DNA of 64,000 bases from contig NZ_CP109796.1 in assembly GCF_038725785.1 (NCBI RefSeq), forward strand, positions 4,464,001 to 4,528,000. The letters run 5' to 3'. Each line of letters starts with the position of its first letter. The first letter of the stretch is position 1. The notes beneath the pieces are model-generated. The model ran no database searches. It was given only the letters and a program-made list of their open reading frames with translations, and was not told the origin of the DNA. Made by a program: the position numbers and the translations under genes. Of the stretch, positions 35,257 through 42,469 are shown in pieces. The DNA comes from Termitidicoccus mucosus. GTDB taxonomy: Bacteria > Verrucomicrobiota > Verrucomicrobiia > Opitutales > Opitutaceae.

Positions 35257-35718
35257 CTATTCGCGCCCGAGAAACCTGTCCAGCGCCCTGCGGTCGCGCT
35301 TGGTGGGGCGGCCGGCGCCGGGGGCGCGGGCGAGGACTTGTTGCACGCGATGCTCGCGCGCCTGCTCAAATTCCCCCGGGGGCGTCAGCTCCTCGCAATA
35401 CTCCGGGACCAGCTTTGCGCCCACGCGGCTGCGCGGTATCGCGACCACGCGCAACGTCCGCGTCACCAGTCCCTGCCGCACCGTCACGCCCTCGCCGGCG
35501 CGGACTTCGCGGGCGGGTTTCACCGCGTGCTCGTCCACCCGCACCCAGCCCGACCGGCACGCGTCGGCAGCGAGGCCGCGCGTCTTGAAAACGCGCACCG
35601 CCCACAACCACTTGTCGATGCGGTCGGCTTGCGCGGGCGGGGTTTCGTTTTCGCTGGAAGGCACATCCGCCGAGTCTGCGGCGCGGCTGGCGTTTCTCAA
35701 GCCCGCGCTGCGCTCCAT
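35257..35718 (-). CDS. S4-domain RNA-binding protein (Hsp15-like)
   Basis: This 153-aa protein has an S4 RNA-binding domain at about 33-95 (RIDKWLWAVRVFKTR, GWVRVDEHAVKPAREV) and a basic C-terminal tail (GRPTKRDRRALDRFLGRE). Size and ending match heat shock protein 15 (HslR), which binds free 50S subunits carrying nascent chains. The N-terminal 30 residues are low complexity. Start ATG 35718 is preceded by AGGAAAGGG at a good distance; the longer frame to 35784 is less likely. Confidence 0.85.
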   Translation of the reverse strand: MERSAGLRNASRAADSADVPSSENETPPAQADRIDKWLWAVRVFKTRGLAADACRSGWVRVDEHAVKPAREVRAGEGVTVRQGLVTRTLRVVAIPRSRVGAKLVPEYCEELTPPGEFEQAREHRVQQVLARAPGAGRPTKRDRRALDRFLGRE

Positions 35719-35785
35719 GCTTCTTTCCCTTTCCTCGGATGAAAGGCTCGCCGGGAGAAGGAGGAAAGACCCCGGCAGGCGCACC

Positions 35786-36700
35786 TCACCGCGAGCCGCC
35801 CACCAGCAGGGCGATTCCCGCCGCCATCACCGCCGCCGCCACGATGCGCCGGCGCGCATCGGCCTCGTTGAGCAGCTTCGCGCCGAAAAACGCCCCGATG
35901 ATGATGCTCACCTCGCGCGCCGGGGCCACATAGCTCACCGGCGTGAACGTCATGGCCGTCAGCACCAGCACGTAGCTCGCGGGTGAAAACAGCCCCACGC
36001 AAAACGCGTTCAACCGGTGCTCGCGCCATTCCCGCGCCACTTCCGCGCGCCGCCGCCACGCGAACGGCGTCAACAGCGCCACCTGGGTGAACGACGTGCC
36101 CGCGTCATACAACAACGGCGGAAGCAGCCACCCCGCCACCGCATGCCGGTCCCACAACGTGTAGGACGCGATGAACACCCCCGACATCACCCCGTAGCGC
36201 GCCGCCAGCCCGCGCATGCGGGCCGCCTCTTCCCCGCCGGCAGAGGCACCCGCCGCCGCTCTCCCGCGCCCCAGCCACCGCGTCCCGCCGGTCAGCCAGA
36301 AAATGCCCGCGATGATCACCAGCCCACCCGCCAGCGCCGCCGGCGGCGGACGCTCCCCCAGCAGCGCGACGGCGGCCAGCGTGGACAACAGCGGCCCCGT
36401 GCCGCGCGCCAGCGGGTAGATGAGCGAAAAGTCCCCCGCGCGGTATCCGCGCTGCAAATACAGCGAGTAGCCCGTTTTCAGCGCCCCGCTCACAAACATC
36501 ACCCCCGCCGCCCCGGCCCACGGCAGCCCGGGCCGCTTCAAAAACCAGTAAACCGCCACCGCCGGCACATAGGCCGCGCAGATGACCAGCCCGGTCAGAA
36601 ACACGAACGGCAGGCCGCCCCCGGCCCGCTTGGCCCAATAGTTCCACGTCGCGTGCAACATCGCGGCCACCAGCAACAAGCCCAATGCCGCCGGCGTCAT
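35786..36700 (-). CDS. EamA/DMT-family transporter
   Basis: This 304-aa integral membrane protein has about ten transmembrane helices in two EamA repeats (about 1-140 and 155-300). Family words are HATWNYWAKRAG near 15, LIYPLARGTGPLL near 95, and FTPVSYVAPAREVSIIIGAFFGAKLLNE near the end, a segment characteristic of drug/metabolite exporters. The substrate is unknown. It follows the HPF gene divergently. The stop lies 67 bp beyond the S4 gene start, so the two may share a transcript. Confidence 0.88.
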   Translation of the reverse strand: MTPAALGLLLVAAMLHATWNYWAKRAGGGLPFVFLTGLVICAAYVPAVAVYWFLKRPGLPWAGAAGVMFVSGALKTGYSLYLQRGYRAGDFSLIYPLARGTGPLLSTLAAVALLGERPPPAALAGGLVIIAGIFWLTGGTRWLGRGRAAAGASAGGEEAARMRGLAARYGVMSGVFIASYTLWDRHAVAGWLLPPLLYDAGTSFTQVALLTPFAWRRRAEVAREWREHRLNAFCVGLFSPASYVLVLTAMTFTPVSYVAPAREVSIIIGAFFGAKLLNEADARRRIVAAAVMAAGIALLVGGSR

Positions 36701-36906
36701 GACCCGCCCGCCCCCGGCCGGTCATCTGTCCCCCGCGACCTTGTGACACGCATGTGCATCGTGCGCCGCATACTGGCACTGCGGCGGTCCCCGCCAACTC
36801 CATTTTGGGCCGTCCGGCGCGTTCAAAAATTTTCCGTCCTTTTTTCGGTAATAAAGTTCGCCAAGCGGAACATTACCGTCACATTGGCGGACGTATCCTC
36901 CGTACG

Positions 36907-37296
36907 ATGAAAAATCAAACCATCCCCTCATCGGCCGCGGACCGCCTGATTGTCCGCGGGATTCACCTAGAACTGACAGAGGCCCTCAAAAACGCCGTGG
37001 AGAGCAAGTGCGAAAAGCTCTTCCGGCATCAGGAAAGGATCGTCCGCATCCGTGTGGATCTGGAGCATGACAAGCTCCACAAAGGCAAGCCTCGCTTCAT
37101 CGCGAAAGGGCATATTGAGATTGGCGGCCCCGACATGATCGTCTCGATCACCGACGAGGACGCCTACAAGGCCATTGACCTCATGACGCAGAAGCTCGAC
37201 CGGCTTCTCCGTGTGCGGGCCACGGCCTACAAGAAAAAACGCCTGCATCCGCGCGCCGTGGAACTCCCGGTTGATCTGCCCAAGGTCGCCTGTTGA
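36907..37296 (+). CDS. hpf: Ribosome hibernation promoting factor (HPF/RaiA family)
   Basis: This 129-aa protein resembles the short HPF/YfiA type, which binds the 30S A/P sites and inactivates ribosomes in stationary phase. Landmarks are VRGIHLELTEALKNAVESK near 14-32, the basic and acidic mid-strands, and EDAYKAIDLMTQKLDRLLR near 87-105 with KKKR following. Start ATG 36907 is the first Met compatible with the fold; the frame upstream encodes non-homologous sequence. A strong intrinsic terminator follows. Confidence 0.9.
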   Translation: MKNQTIPSSAADRLIVRGIHLELTEALKNAVESKCEKLFRHQERIVRIRVDLEHDKLHKGKPRFIAKGHIEIGGPDMIVSITDEDAYKAIDLMTQKLDRLLRVRATAYKKKRLHPRAVELPVDLPKVAC

Positions 37297-37336
37297 CCGT
37301 GACGGGATAGCCCGAATTTAGCCCAAAAACAACGCG

Positions 37337-37367
37337 AGCCGGACCCTCCCATGGGCCCGGCTTTTTT
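37337..37367 (+). terminator. Rho-independent terminator after hpf
   Basis: AGCCGG-AC-CCT / ATGGG-C-CCGGCT forms a GC-rich stem with a small loop, followed directly by TTTTTT. It lies 41 bp after the hpf stop codon. Confidence 0.88.
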
Positions 37368-37489
37368 ATGCGAACGTAAGTTCGGAAACCGCGATCATGC
37401 CTTCCGACGCAAAAAGATTCCCATGCCTGCGCCGCAAAGAGGAGTTTTTGCGGCGCATGGCTTTTGGGTCATGCCGGTTATGATATAAT

Positions 37490-37655
37490 ATTTTCTCTCA
37501 AAAAGGTAGGGCGAGGCGTCCCCGCCGAGCCGCGGCTCAGCCGGAGGCTTCGCCCTACCGGCGCTGCCGCGCCACTGTTAAATGAAAACACTATCACAAT
37601 GGGCTTCTGGGGTCGTCCCTCCAGCAATCTGATTTCCATTGGTAAATGGCGTTAG
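37490..37655. repeat. MITE-like palindromic element, degenerate
   Basis: GGTAGGGCGAGGCGTCCCCGCCGAG (37506, opening words only) faces GGCTTCGCCCTACC (about 37546). The right end ATTTCCATTGGTAAATGGCG resembles the family end. The arms are unequal, indicating decay or deletion in the core. Confidence 0.6.
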
Positions 37656-37669
37656 TTCTACTTCGTTAA

Positions 37670-37960
37670 TTTGGTTCCTCGTTATTTTGAATGGCTGTTC
37701 TTCACACAAAGGCACAGAGGCGCAAAGAAAGACAACAAAAGGGCATTCTGCTGAAATCATCAATTTATTGAAATTCATAAAAATAAAAATTTATTCATAA
37801 TTTCTCCGTCCTTTGCGCCTTTGTGTGAAAACTATGCTTTTTTAGGCATCGAAAATAGCGACGAACCGTTAATTTGATTTTTAACCACGGAGAACCACGG
37901 AGAAAAAACTGAATATTCACCCTGTTTTGCGTCTCCGTGCTCTCCGTGGTTAACAAAGTA
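37670..37960. repeat. Two hairpin repeats of the CACAAAGGCACAGAGG and AACCACGGAGAACCACGG types
   Basis: TTCACACAAAGGCACAGAGG (37698) pairs with CCTTTGCGCCTTTGTGTGAA (37809), and TTAACCACGGAGAACCACGG (37880) pairs with CCGTGCTCTCCGTGGTTAAC (37935). The same AATGGCTG and CATCGAAAATAGCGACGAACC flanking words as at 5252 and 7588 occur here. No gene in 37368-37963. Confidence 0.75.
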
Positions 37961-37963
37961 GAA

Positions 37964-38215
37964 TTAGCTCCCTTTTCCCTCTGATTTTTCTTGGGCCAAT
38001 CGGATTGCTCCTTCTATCGCGGCTCTTGCCATCGGGCTGTTCCGCCAGCAGGAGGCGCCAAGCTCCTCTGAGATCGCCTTTGTGATATCCCTGGCATCGG
38101 CTTCCGCAAGCTCCTCAAAACCGGAAAAACCCAGTTCTTCAAGCCGTGCGATGACCTTTGGCCCCACGCCCTTTACGGTCCGCAGCAGTTCTTTCTCATT
38201 TGATGAAAACGCCAT
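37964..38215 (-). CDS. Small helix-hairpin-helix protein (Cdd1/pathogenicity-locus-like)
   Basis: This 83-aa protein has a helix-hairpin-helix core (VKGVGPKVIARLEELG, about residues 14-29), a fold that usually binds DNA or mediates protein contacts, followed by a helical C-terminal half. The layout recalls the Cdd1/pathogenicity locus family; no specific role is known. ATG 38215 is preferred; a TTG at 38230 would add five residues. It is the first of a set of small minus-strand genes stretching to 46.3 kb. The spacer between it and the VOC gene (38231-38284) contains CGAGAGA..TCTCTTG arms that may be a decayed attC. Confidence 0.65.
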   Translation of the reverse strand: MAFSSNEKELLRTVKGVGPKVIARLEELGFSGFEELAEADARDITKAISEELGASCWRNSPMARAAIEGAIRLAQEKSEGKGS

Positions 38216-38284
38216 GAGTGGATCTTTCAAGAGACACCGCTGCCCGGAGTTGTTCTCTCGACCGGGTTGGCCTCTGCCCCCTCT

Positions 38285-38806
38285 TTATTCGACAACCACA
38301 CTCCCATCCGCATTGAATTTCCAGTGGACCGAGTAGGCGACCTCCCACAAGTAACCATCCGGATCGGCAAAATAACCACTGTAGCCTCCCCACGATGCCT
38401 CCTTTGCCGGTTTGACGATCCGTCCTCCGGCGTCCTCGGCCTGCTTCAAGACTGCATCCACCAGCTCTCTCCTCCGGACACAGTGACCGAACGTTATTCC
38501 GGTGAAGCGCCGGCTTGCATCCTGTGGAAGCGCCGGGCTCATTCCGGCGTCCTTCGCGAGTTCAGCGTAAGAATATAGAAACATTCGCGTTCCCGTGGTC
38601 GCAAACAGGACAATCCCGCCGTCCGGCGTCATCTTGGTGGGAAAACCAAGCCCGTCCTTATAGAAACGAAAGGATCGATGGAGATCGGCAACACCCAAGG
38701 TGATGACACTTATCCGAGGTTCCATCGGAGCCCCGGCCATTGATCCGTTAAAGCAAAAAGCTGCGAGAGCTGCAGAGAACAACAGTCGGTAAGGTAAGAT
38801 CGTCAT
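38285..38806 (-). CDS. VOC (glyoxalase/dioxygenase superfamily) protein with signal peptide
   Basis: This 173-aa protein has an N-terminal hydrophobic segment (about 1-24, ending GSMAGA) that looks like a signal peptide, then a VOC fold. ITLGVADLHRSFRFYKDGLGF near 36-56 and YFADPDGYLWEVAY near 145-158 are the typical first and last segments. Such proteins are metal-dependent isomerases, dioxygenases or binding proteins; the substrate is unknown. If the ATG at the second Met cluster (MEPRIS) is used the protein would be cytoplasmic instead. Part of the minus-strand accessory gene set. Confidence 0.75.
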   Translation of the reverse strand: MTILPYRLLFSAALAAFCFNGSMAGAPMEPRISVITLGVADLHRSFRFYKDGLGFPTKMTPDGGIVLFATTGTRMFLYSYAELAKDAGMSPALPQDASRRFTGITFGHCVRRRELVDAVLKQAEDAGGRIVKPAKEASWGGYSGYFADPDGYLWEVAYSVHWKFNADGSVVVE

Positions 38807-38820
38807 GGTTTATTTGCGGG

Positions 38821-38893
38821 ATGGAACAAGCGCACGCAGAAGAGAGAACACTATGCGGGCCTGAATGTCCACCAAGATACCATCGCGGTCGCC
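38821..38893 (+). mobile_element. Remnant of an IS110-family element (5' end)
   Basis: About 73 bp align with the start of the IS110-type transposase gene at 42541-42624, including ACACTATGCGGGCCTGAATGTCCAC versus the matching GLDVH codons at 42573. The start codon is lost (ACG for ATG) and the sequence breaks off after about 17 codons, directly joined to the 260-bp repeat. Divergence from the full copy suggests a related but different element. Confidence 0.7.
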
Positions 38894-39153
38894 GGAGCGA
38901 TCCGCCCGCTACGCACGAGCCCAGGGCATGCGGGCAAGACGCACCAAGCACTGTCGGTAACCAACCCGCGAAGATCAGCACGATCACGGTTCAACCGGGA
39001 TCACGCCACCCAATCCACGCACGCGTTTATCCTATAATCGACCGACCCCTGTCCTGTGCCTCCGAACGACGGCAGTTTATATAAACACAAATCCCAAGCG
39101 AAAATCGGGGGACAGGCTTTGTTTTTGGCTTGTATATTCGCAGTTAGATCAAC
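38894..39153 (-). repeat. 260-bp repeat, copy 1 (probable ORF-less cassette)
   Basis: This stretch and 43784-44046 are near-identical apart from scattered substitutions and single-base indels. Both begin, on the minus strand, with GTTGATCTA at the end of an attC-like site. Both contain GTTTATATAAACTGCCG and ATAAACGCGTGCGTGG, and both end GGGCGGATCGCTCC. The indels break any common reading frame, so no protein is proposed. Confidence 0.8.
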
Positions 39154-39201
39154 GTTCAAGCTCACCCACGGCTGCCCGTGGCGCGCAGCGCCTTGTTCGG
39201 C
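39147..39201 (-). repeat. attC-like site after the SDR cassette
   Basis: Read on the minus strand, GCCGAACAAGGCGC (R''/L''-like) leads to an imperfect stem (GCCACGG..CCGTGGG) and ends AGCTTGAACGTTGATC (L'/R'-like). The site is 55 bp long. It differs from the consensus RYYYAAC by G at the fourth position, shared with the 44040-44138 site and the cassette start at 44825. It begins 9 bp after the SDR stop codon, as in gene cassettes. Confidence 0.62.
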
Positions 39202-39210
39202 TCTTTTTGC

Positions 39211-39963
39211 TCATGCGCTATATCCACCTTCAACATTCAGCACCGCACCAGTGACATAAGATGCGGCAGGACTCGCAAGAAAAACCACTCCAGCTGCAAC
39301 TTCCTCAAGAGCTGCAAACCGCTGAATGGCCAATGTGGAGAAAAGCATTTCGGCCACATCTGCTTCGGCAGCCATATCCGTATTCATCAATCCTGCCGCG
39401 ACCACGTTGACGGTTATTTTTCTGGGTGCAAGATCCCGTGCTGCACCCTTGGAATATCCAGTGACGGCGGCTTTCGTGCCGGCATAATCGGCTGTGCCCG
39501 CAAAGCCCGCCCGCACGGCAACTCCGGAACTTATCGTAATAATGCGTCCACCTTCAGGCAAGACCTTCGCGGCGGCACGAATGTTGGCGATGACGCCGTG
39601 GACATTGACCGCCCACTGTCGGTCCATCATATCATTGTCAATATTGGGGTCGTCGATAGTCTTTCCCTGATAGGCAACGGCGGCATTATTCACGAGAATG
39701 TCAAGTCTTCCAAACCGGCTGACAACCGCTTGGATCAGTGGAGCCGCTTGAGTGGGATCGCCTTGATCGGATTTGAACGCCGCAGCCCGCACTCCCTTGG
39801 CCTCCAATGCTCGCACAACAAGCCCGGCTTTCTCTGCCGAGGCAATATAGGTAATGGCGATATCTGCTCCTTCATCTGCGAGAGCGTTAGCGATGGCGGT
39901 GCCAAGTCCGCGCGAGCCGCCTGTGACCAGAGCAACTTTCCCGGTAAGTTTATTCGTATTCAT
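39211..39963 (-). CDS. SDR oxidoreductase in a gene cassette (FabG-like)
   Basis: This 250-aa classical SDR has VTGGSRGLGTA at residues 14-24, NNAA near 91, catalytic Ser near 145 and YAGTK (YxxxK) near 159-163. The C-terminus is VTGAVLNVEGGYSA. Sequence and length fit the FabG-like 3-oxoacyl or sugar dehydrogenase group; the substrate is unknown. It is unlike the SDR at 3120. Its codon use is less GC-rich than the core genes. It lies between two attC-like sites and immediately beside a group II intron, so it looks like a captured cassette, probably read from a distant promoter. Confidence 0.85.
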   Translation of the reverse strand: MNTNKLTGKVALVTGGSRGLGTAIANALADEGADIAITYIASAEKAGLVVRALEAKGVRAAAFKSDQGDPTQAAPLIQAVVSRFGRLDILVNNAAVAYQGKTIDDPNIDNDMMDRQWAVNVHGVIANIRAAAKVLPEGGRIITISSGVAVRAGFAGTADYAGTKAAVTGYSKGAARDLAPRKITVNVVAAGLMNTDMAAEADVAEMLFSTLAIQRFAALEEVAAGVVFLASPAASYVTGAVLNVEGGYSA

Positions 39964-39984
39964 AGTTATTGGGTTTCATATTCT

Positions 39985-40041
39985 GCCGTCGCAGGTCAGA
40001 CACGGAGGGGCGAAGCCCCGGAGTTGTCTGTGCCGCCTTGT
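39985..40041 (-). repeat. attC-like site, part 1 (split by group II intron)
   Basis: On the minus strand ACAAGGCGGCACAGACAACT is followed by a stem (CCGGGGC-TTC-GCCCC, then GTGTCTG) and ends near CTGCGACGGC. Joined to GCCTA at 41926-41930 it restores GCCTAACAAGG, a consensus R''/L'' start. The right-hand core (R') is degenerate. Confidence 0.65.
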
Positions 40042-41925
40042 GTGCGCCCAGCATGGGCGCGTTGTAAATGAGGTGAAAGTCCACTGTGGGAAGACCTGAC
40101 ATGAATAAAACCATAACAGAAACCACTACCCGAAGCCAACTTCGAAAGAGTAATCTTTCGGGGGGAGGAAGGCTGGGGGAAACCTGCGAGACGATGAACA
40201 AGAAGCGGATAAAAGGCCGGCAGGGAGACGACGAGCTGGCACCACACAGCGAAGTCGCAGGGTCATGCCCTGACGGTAAATCCGACGTTTGCGCAGGGAA
40301 GCAACGCGTTCTTACCTGGGGAGATCCCGCGGGCGGAAACGCTGGCGGGAAGTCAGCAGAAGTCATAGTAGTGCGAGGACAAGCCGGGGGCGTTCAGTCG
40401 CCCGTTTAAACTGGGAATACCGGAAACCTTGATGAACACGAAGGACCAAACCGAAAGGAGTCCCCTGTCCGCGAACGGGATGGAAGCCGACGACAACACC
40501 GCCGACCGGCGGAAGTCGGAGTCCAAGCGCCCGGGCGCGGAGTCGGCGAAGGGGACGGAGCGAAACATGATGGAGCAAATCCTTGCTCCGGAAAACCTCA
40601 ATGCGGCGTGGCAACGAGTGCGCCGCAACCAAGGAGCACCGGGAGTTGATGGCATCACCATCGAAGCCTTCCCGGCGATCCTGCGCGAACACACCGAGAG
40701 CCTCCGGCAGGCGCTGATCGCGGGCAGCTATCGTCCGATGCCGGTGCGTCGGACGTTTATCCCCAAGCCCGACGGGACCGAGCGCCCGCTCGGGGTGCCC
40801 ACCGTGTTGGATCGGCTGATCCAGCAAGCGGTGGCGCAAGTGCTAAGCCCCCTGTTTGACCCGGGGTTTAGCGAAAACAGCCACGGCTTCCGGCCCGGAC
40901 GCAACGCCCATCAGGCGGTGCGGCAGGTGCAGGCAGCGTGGAAAGACAGACGCCGCCACGCGGTGGATTGCGACCTCAAGTCTTTCTTCGATACGGTCAA
41001 CCATGACCGGTTGATGGACGGCCTGCGTCAAAAGGTAAAGGACGCCCGTGTTCTCGCCCTGATCCACCGTTACCTGAAAGCAGGAGTCGTGCTGCCGGAC
41101 GGCCGCGTGGAGGAAACGCCGCAAGGCGTGCCCCAAGGCGGTCCCTTGTCACCGTTGCTCGCCAATATCGTGCTCGATCCCTTGGATAAAGAGTTGGAAA
41201 AGCGCGGACACCGGTTCGCGCGTTACGCCGACGACTTTATCATAATGGTGAAGAGTGCGAGGGCGGCGCAGCGGGTAATGGCCGGTCTGGTGCGCTATGT
41301 GGAAGGGCGTCTGAAGTTGGCGGTCAACCCGGCGAAGTGTAAAATCGCGTTGTTAAAAGAATGCTCGTTTTTTGAGCTTCAAGATAACGGCACGGGGAAA
41401 CGTCGTCTGGACCGAGAAGGCCTGTCTGCGGTTTAAACAACGCCTCAAGGCGATCACCTCGCGCAAGCGGGGAGTGGCCGTGGACAAGGTGATCGGGGAG
41501 CTCAGGCGTTATGTGATCGGCTGGCTGGGCTACTTCGGGATCAGCAATACCTACAAGGAAGTACTGGCGCTGGAGGATTGGATGCGAAGACGGGTGCGGC
41601 TGTATTATTGGAAACAATGGAAACAGCCGAGGACCAGGCGACGTAATCTGATCAAACTCGGAGCGAACCCGAAGCAAGTGAAGCTGGCGACTCGCAGCCG
41701 CAAGGGATACTGGCGGATGAGCAGCAACAGTATCGTGCAAGCCGCGCTGAATAACGCGTATCTGCACGAACAAGGGGTGCCGGACATGAGGGCGAAATGG
41801 ATCGCCATGCATTACGGGGACGACGGCGTTCCCTCCTGACGGAACCGCCCGGTGCCGAGCGGCACGCCCGGTGGTGTGGGACCTGTGGCCGATTGAGTTA
41901 ACTCAGTCGGCCACGGGGACCCGAT
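40042..41925 (+). mobile_element. Group IIC intron inserted in an attC site
   Basis: This 1,884-bp intron starts with GTGCGCCCAGC and ends with ACCCGAT (the expected 5' GTGYG and 3' AY). Near the 3' end are a domain V-like hairpin (GAACCGCCCGGTGCCGAGC ... GCCCGGTGGT, 41839-41873) and a domain VI-like stem (GTGGCCGATTGAG / AACTCAGTCGGCCAC). The 5' exon carries a stem-loop and ends CCTTGT; the 3' exon starts TAGGC. That is the insertion pattern of group IIC-attC introns. It is opposite in orientation to the cassette genes, as known for that group. The encoded protein is frameshifted. Confidence 0.85.
40432..41839 (+). pseudogene. ltrA: Group II intron reverse transcriptase/maturase, frameshifted
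   Basis: This is the intron-encoded protein, a reverse transcriptase followed by a maturase domain. The first part (40432-41436) holds RT blocks GFRPGRNAHQAV, DCDLKSFFDTVNH, PQGGPLSPLLANI and the catalytic FARYADDF (YADD). Frame 1 then ends early. The second part (from about 41372, frame 2) carries the GIIM maturase helices (KAITSRKRG, RRYVIGWLGYFGI) and ends at 41839 without an endonuclease domain, as in class C. The switch lies at a run of six T (41364-41369); one T fewer would restore CSFLSFKITARG. Either a recent mutation, a sequencing error in the homopolymer, or slippage. Confidence 0.85.
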
Positions 41926-41930
41926 TAGGC
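41926..41930 (-). repeat. attC-like site, part 2 (GCCTA next to intron 3' end)
   Basis: The five bases TAGGC form the other half of the R'' core split by the intron. They overlap the region immediately after the TGA stop of the 67-aa cassette gene, the usual place for an attC. Confidence 0.65.
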
Positions 41931-42134
41931 TCATTTCTGTAGTAAAATCAATACTGCGCATACGGCTTGTGTAATGGTGGCTAATGCAGTGGCAATCACA
42001 GCTAGACTGACCGCAGTCGATAACTCCACCCTTTGTTTGGTTTTAATCTGCTGATTCTTCCAATAAAGATTCCCATCTTCATCTAAGCCTAAATTAGCAG
42101 TTTGATCTATCGTGAGCGGGTTAATTTTCTTCAT
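41931..42134 (-). CDS. Small single-TM protein of unknown function (cassette)
   Basis: This 67-aa protein has a polar N-terminal half with GLDEDGNLYWKNQQI (about residues 15-29) and one C-terminal transmembrane helix (about 40-63, Ala/Val/Ile/Leu-rich). No family is recognised. It lies 7 bp after a second small membrane-protein gene, with which it forms a two-gene cassette bounded by attC-like sites. Its stop codon touches the intron-interrupted attC. It is AT-rich relative to the chromosome. Small cassette membrane proteins are often toxins, immunity proteins or phage-defence parts; nothing here shows which. Confidence 0.65.
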   Translation of the reverse strand: MKKINPLTIDQTANLGLDEDGNLYWKNQQIKTKQRVELSTAVSLAVIATALATITQAVCAVLILLQK

Positions 42135-42141
42135 GGAAGTG

Positions 42142-42411
42142 TTAGAGTGCAAATTTCGTCTTGAGCGAAACAATCGACATCAAAACACAAATAACGAGAA
42201 AATGAACCTTTGGACTATACCATGATCCTTCTTTAAGGAATCCACAGGTCAGCAACGAAAGGATGCCCGCAGCCGCGGTTCCTGCACCTGCGGTTTGGGT
42301 GACCTCTTCGAATGAGTCTGTGGCCTCTTTTAGGATCAGGCAGATTAGACCAAAGCCGGCTGCAATGGTCAAAATCCACATGGTTATTTGTGATTCTTTT
42401 TCTGTGCTCAT
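42142..42411 (-). CDS. Small membrane protein of unknown function (cassette)
   Basis: This 89-aa protein has an N-terminal transmembrane helix (about 9-27), a polar segment (KEATDSFEEVTQTAG), a second hydrophobic stretch (about 42-57) and a third near 70-84, so two or three membrane spans. No family is recognised. The ATG at 42411 is 6 bp from a GTCTAGGC core-site remnant, typical of the first gene in a cassette (GGCAAAAATATG). It is followed by the 67-aa membrane protein gene. Confidence 0.65.
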   Translation of the reverse strand: MSTEKESQITMWILTIAAGFGLICLILKEATDSFEEVTQTAGAGTAAAGILSLLTCGFLKEGSWYSPKVHFLVICVLMSIVSLKTKFAL

Positions 42412-42417
42412 ATTTTT

Positions 42418-42469
42418 GCCTAGACATTATAGCTGCGGATGAGCGCAGGCAGTGAAAGAAGGCGCTTGT
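42418..42469 (-). repeat. attC-like site, split by the IS110-type element
   Basis: On the minus strand ACAAGCGCCTTC leads through TGCCTGCG / CGCAGCT to GTCTAGGC. Joined across the IS to GCCCCTAA (43774-43768 read in reverse) it gives CCCCTAACAAGCGCC, a near-consensus R''/L'' start. The IS therefore sits in the same core position as the intron does in the next site. Confidence 0.6.

Noticed and set aside
38748-38987. 79-codon minus-strand frame with a hydrophobic start in the 260-bp repeat
   Set aside because: The frame runs across the IS remnant and is not conserved in the second copy of the repeat because of indels.
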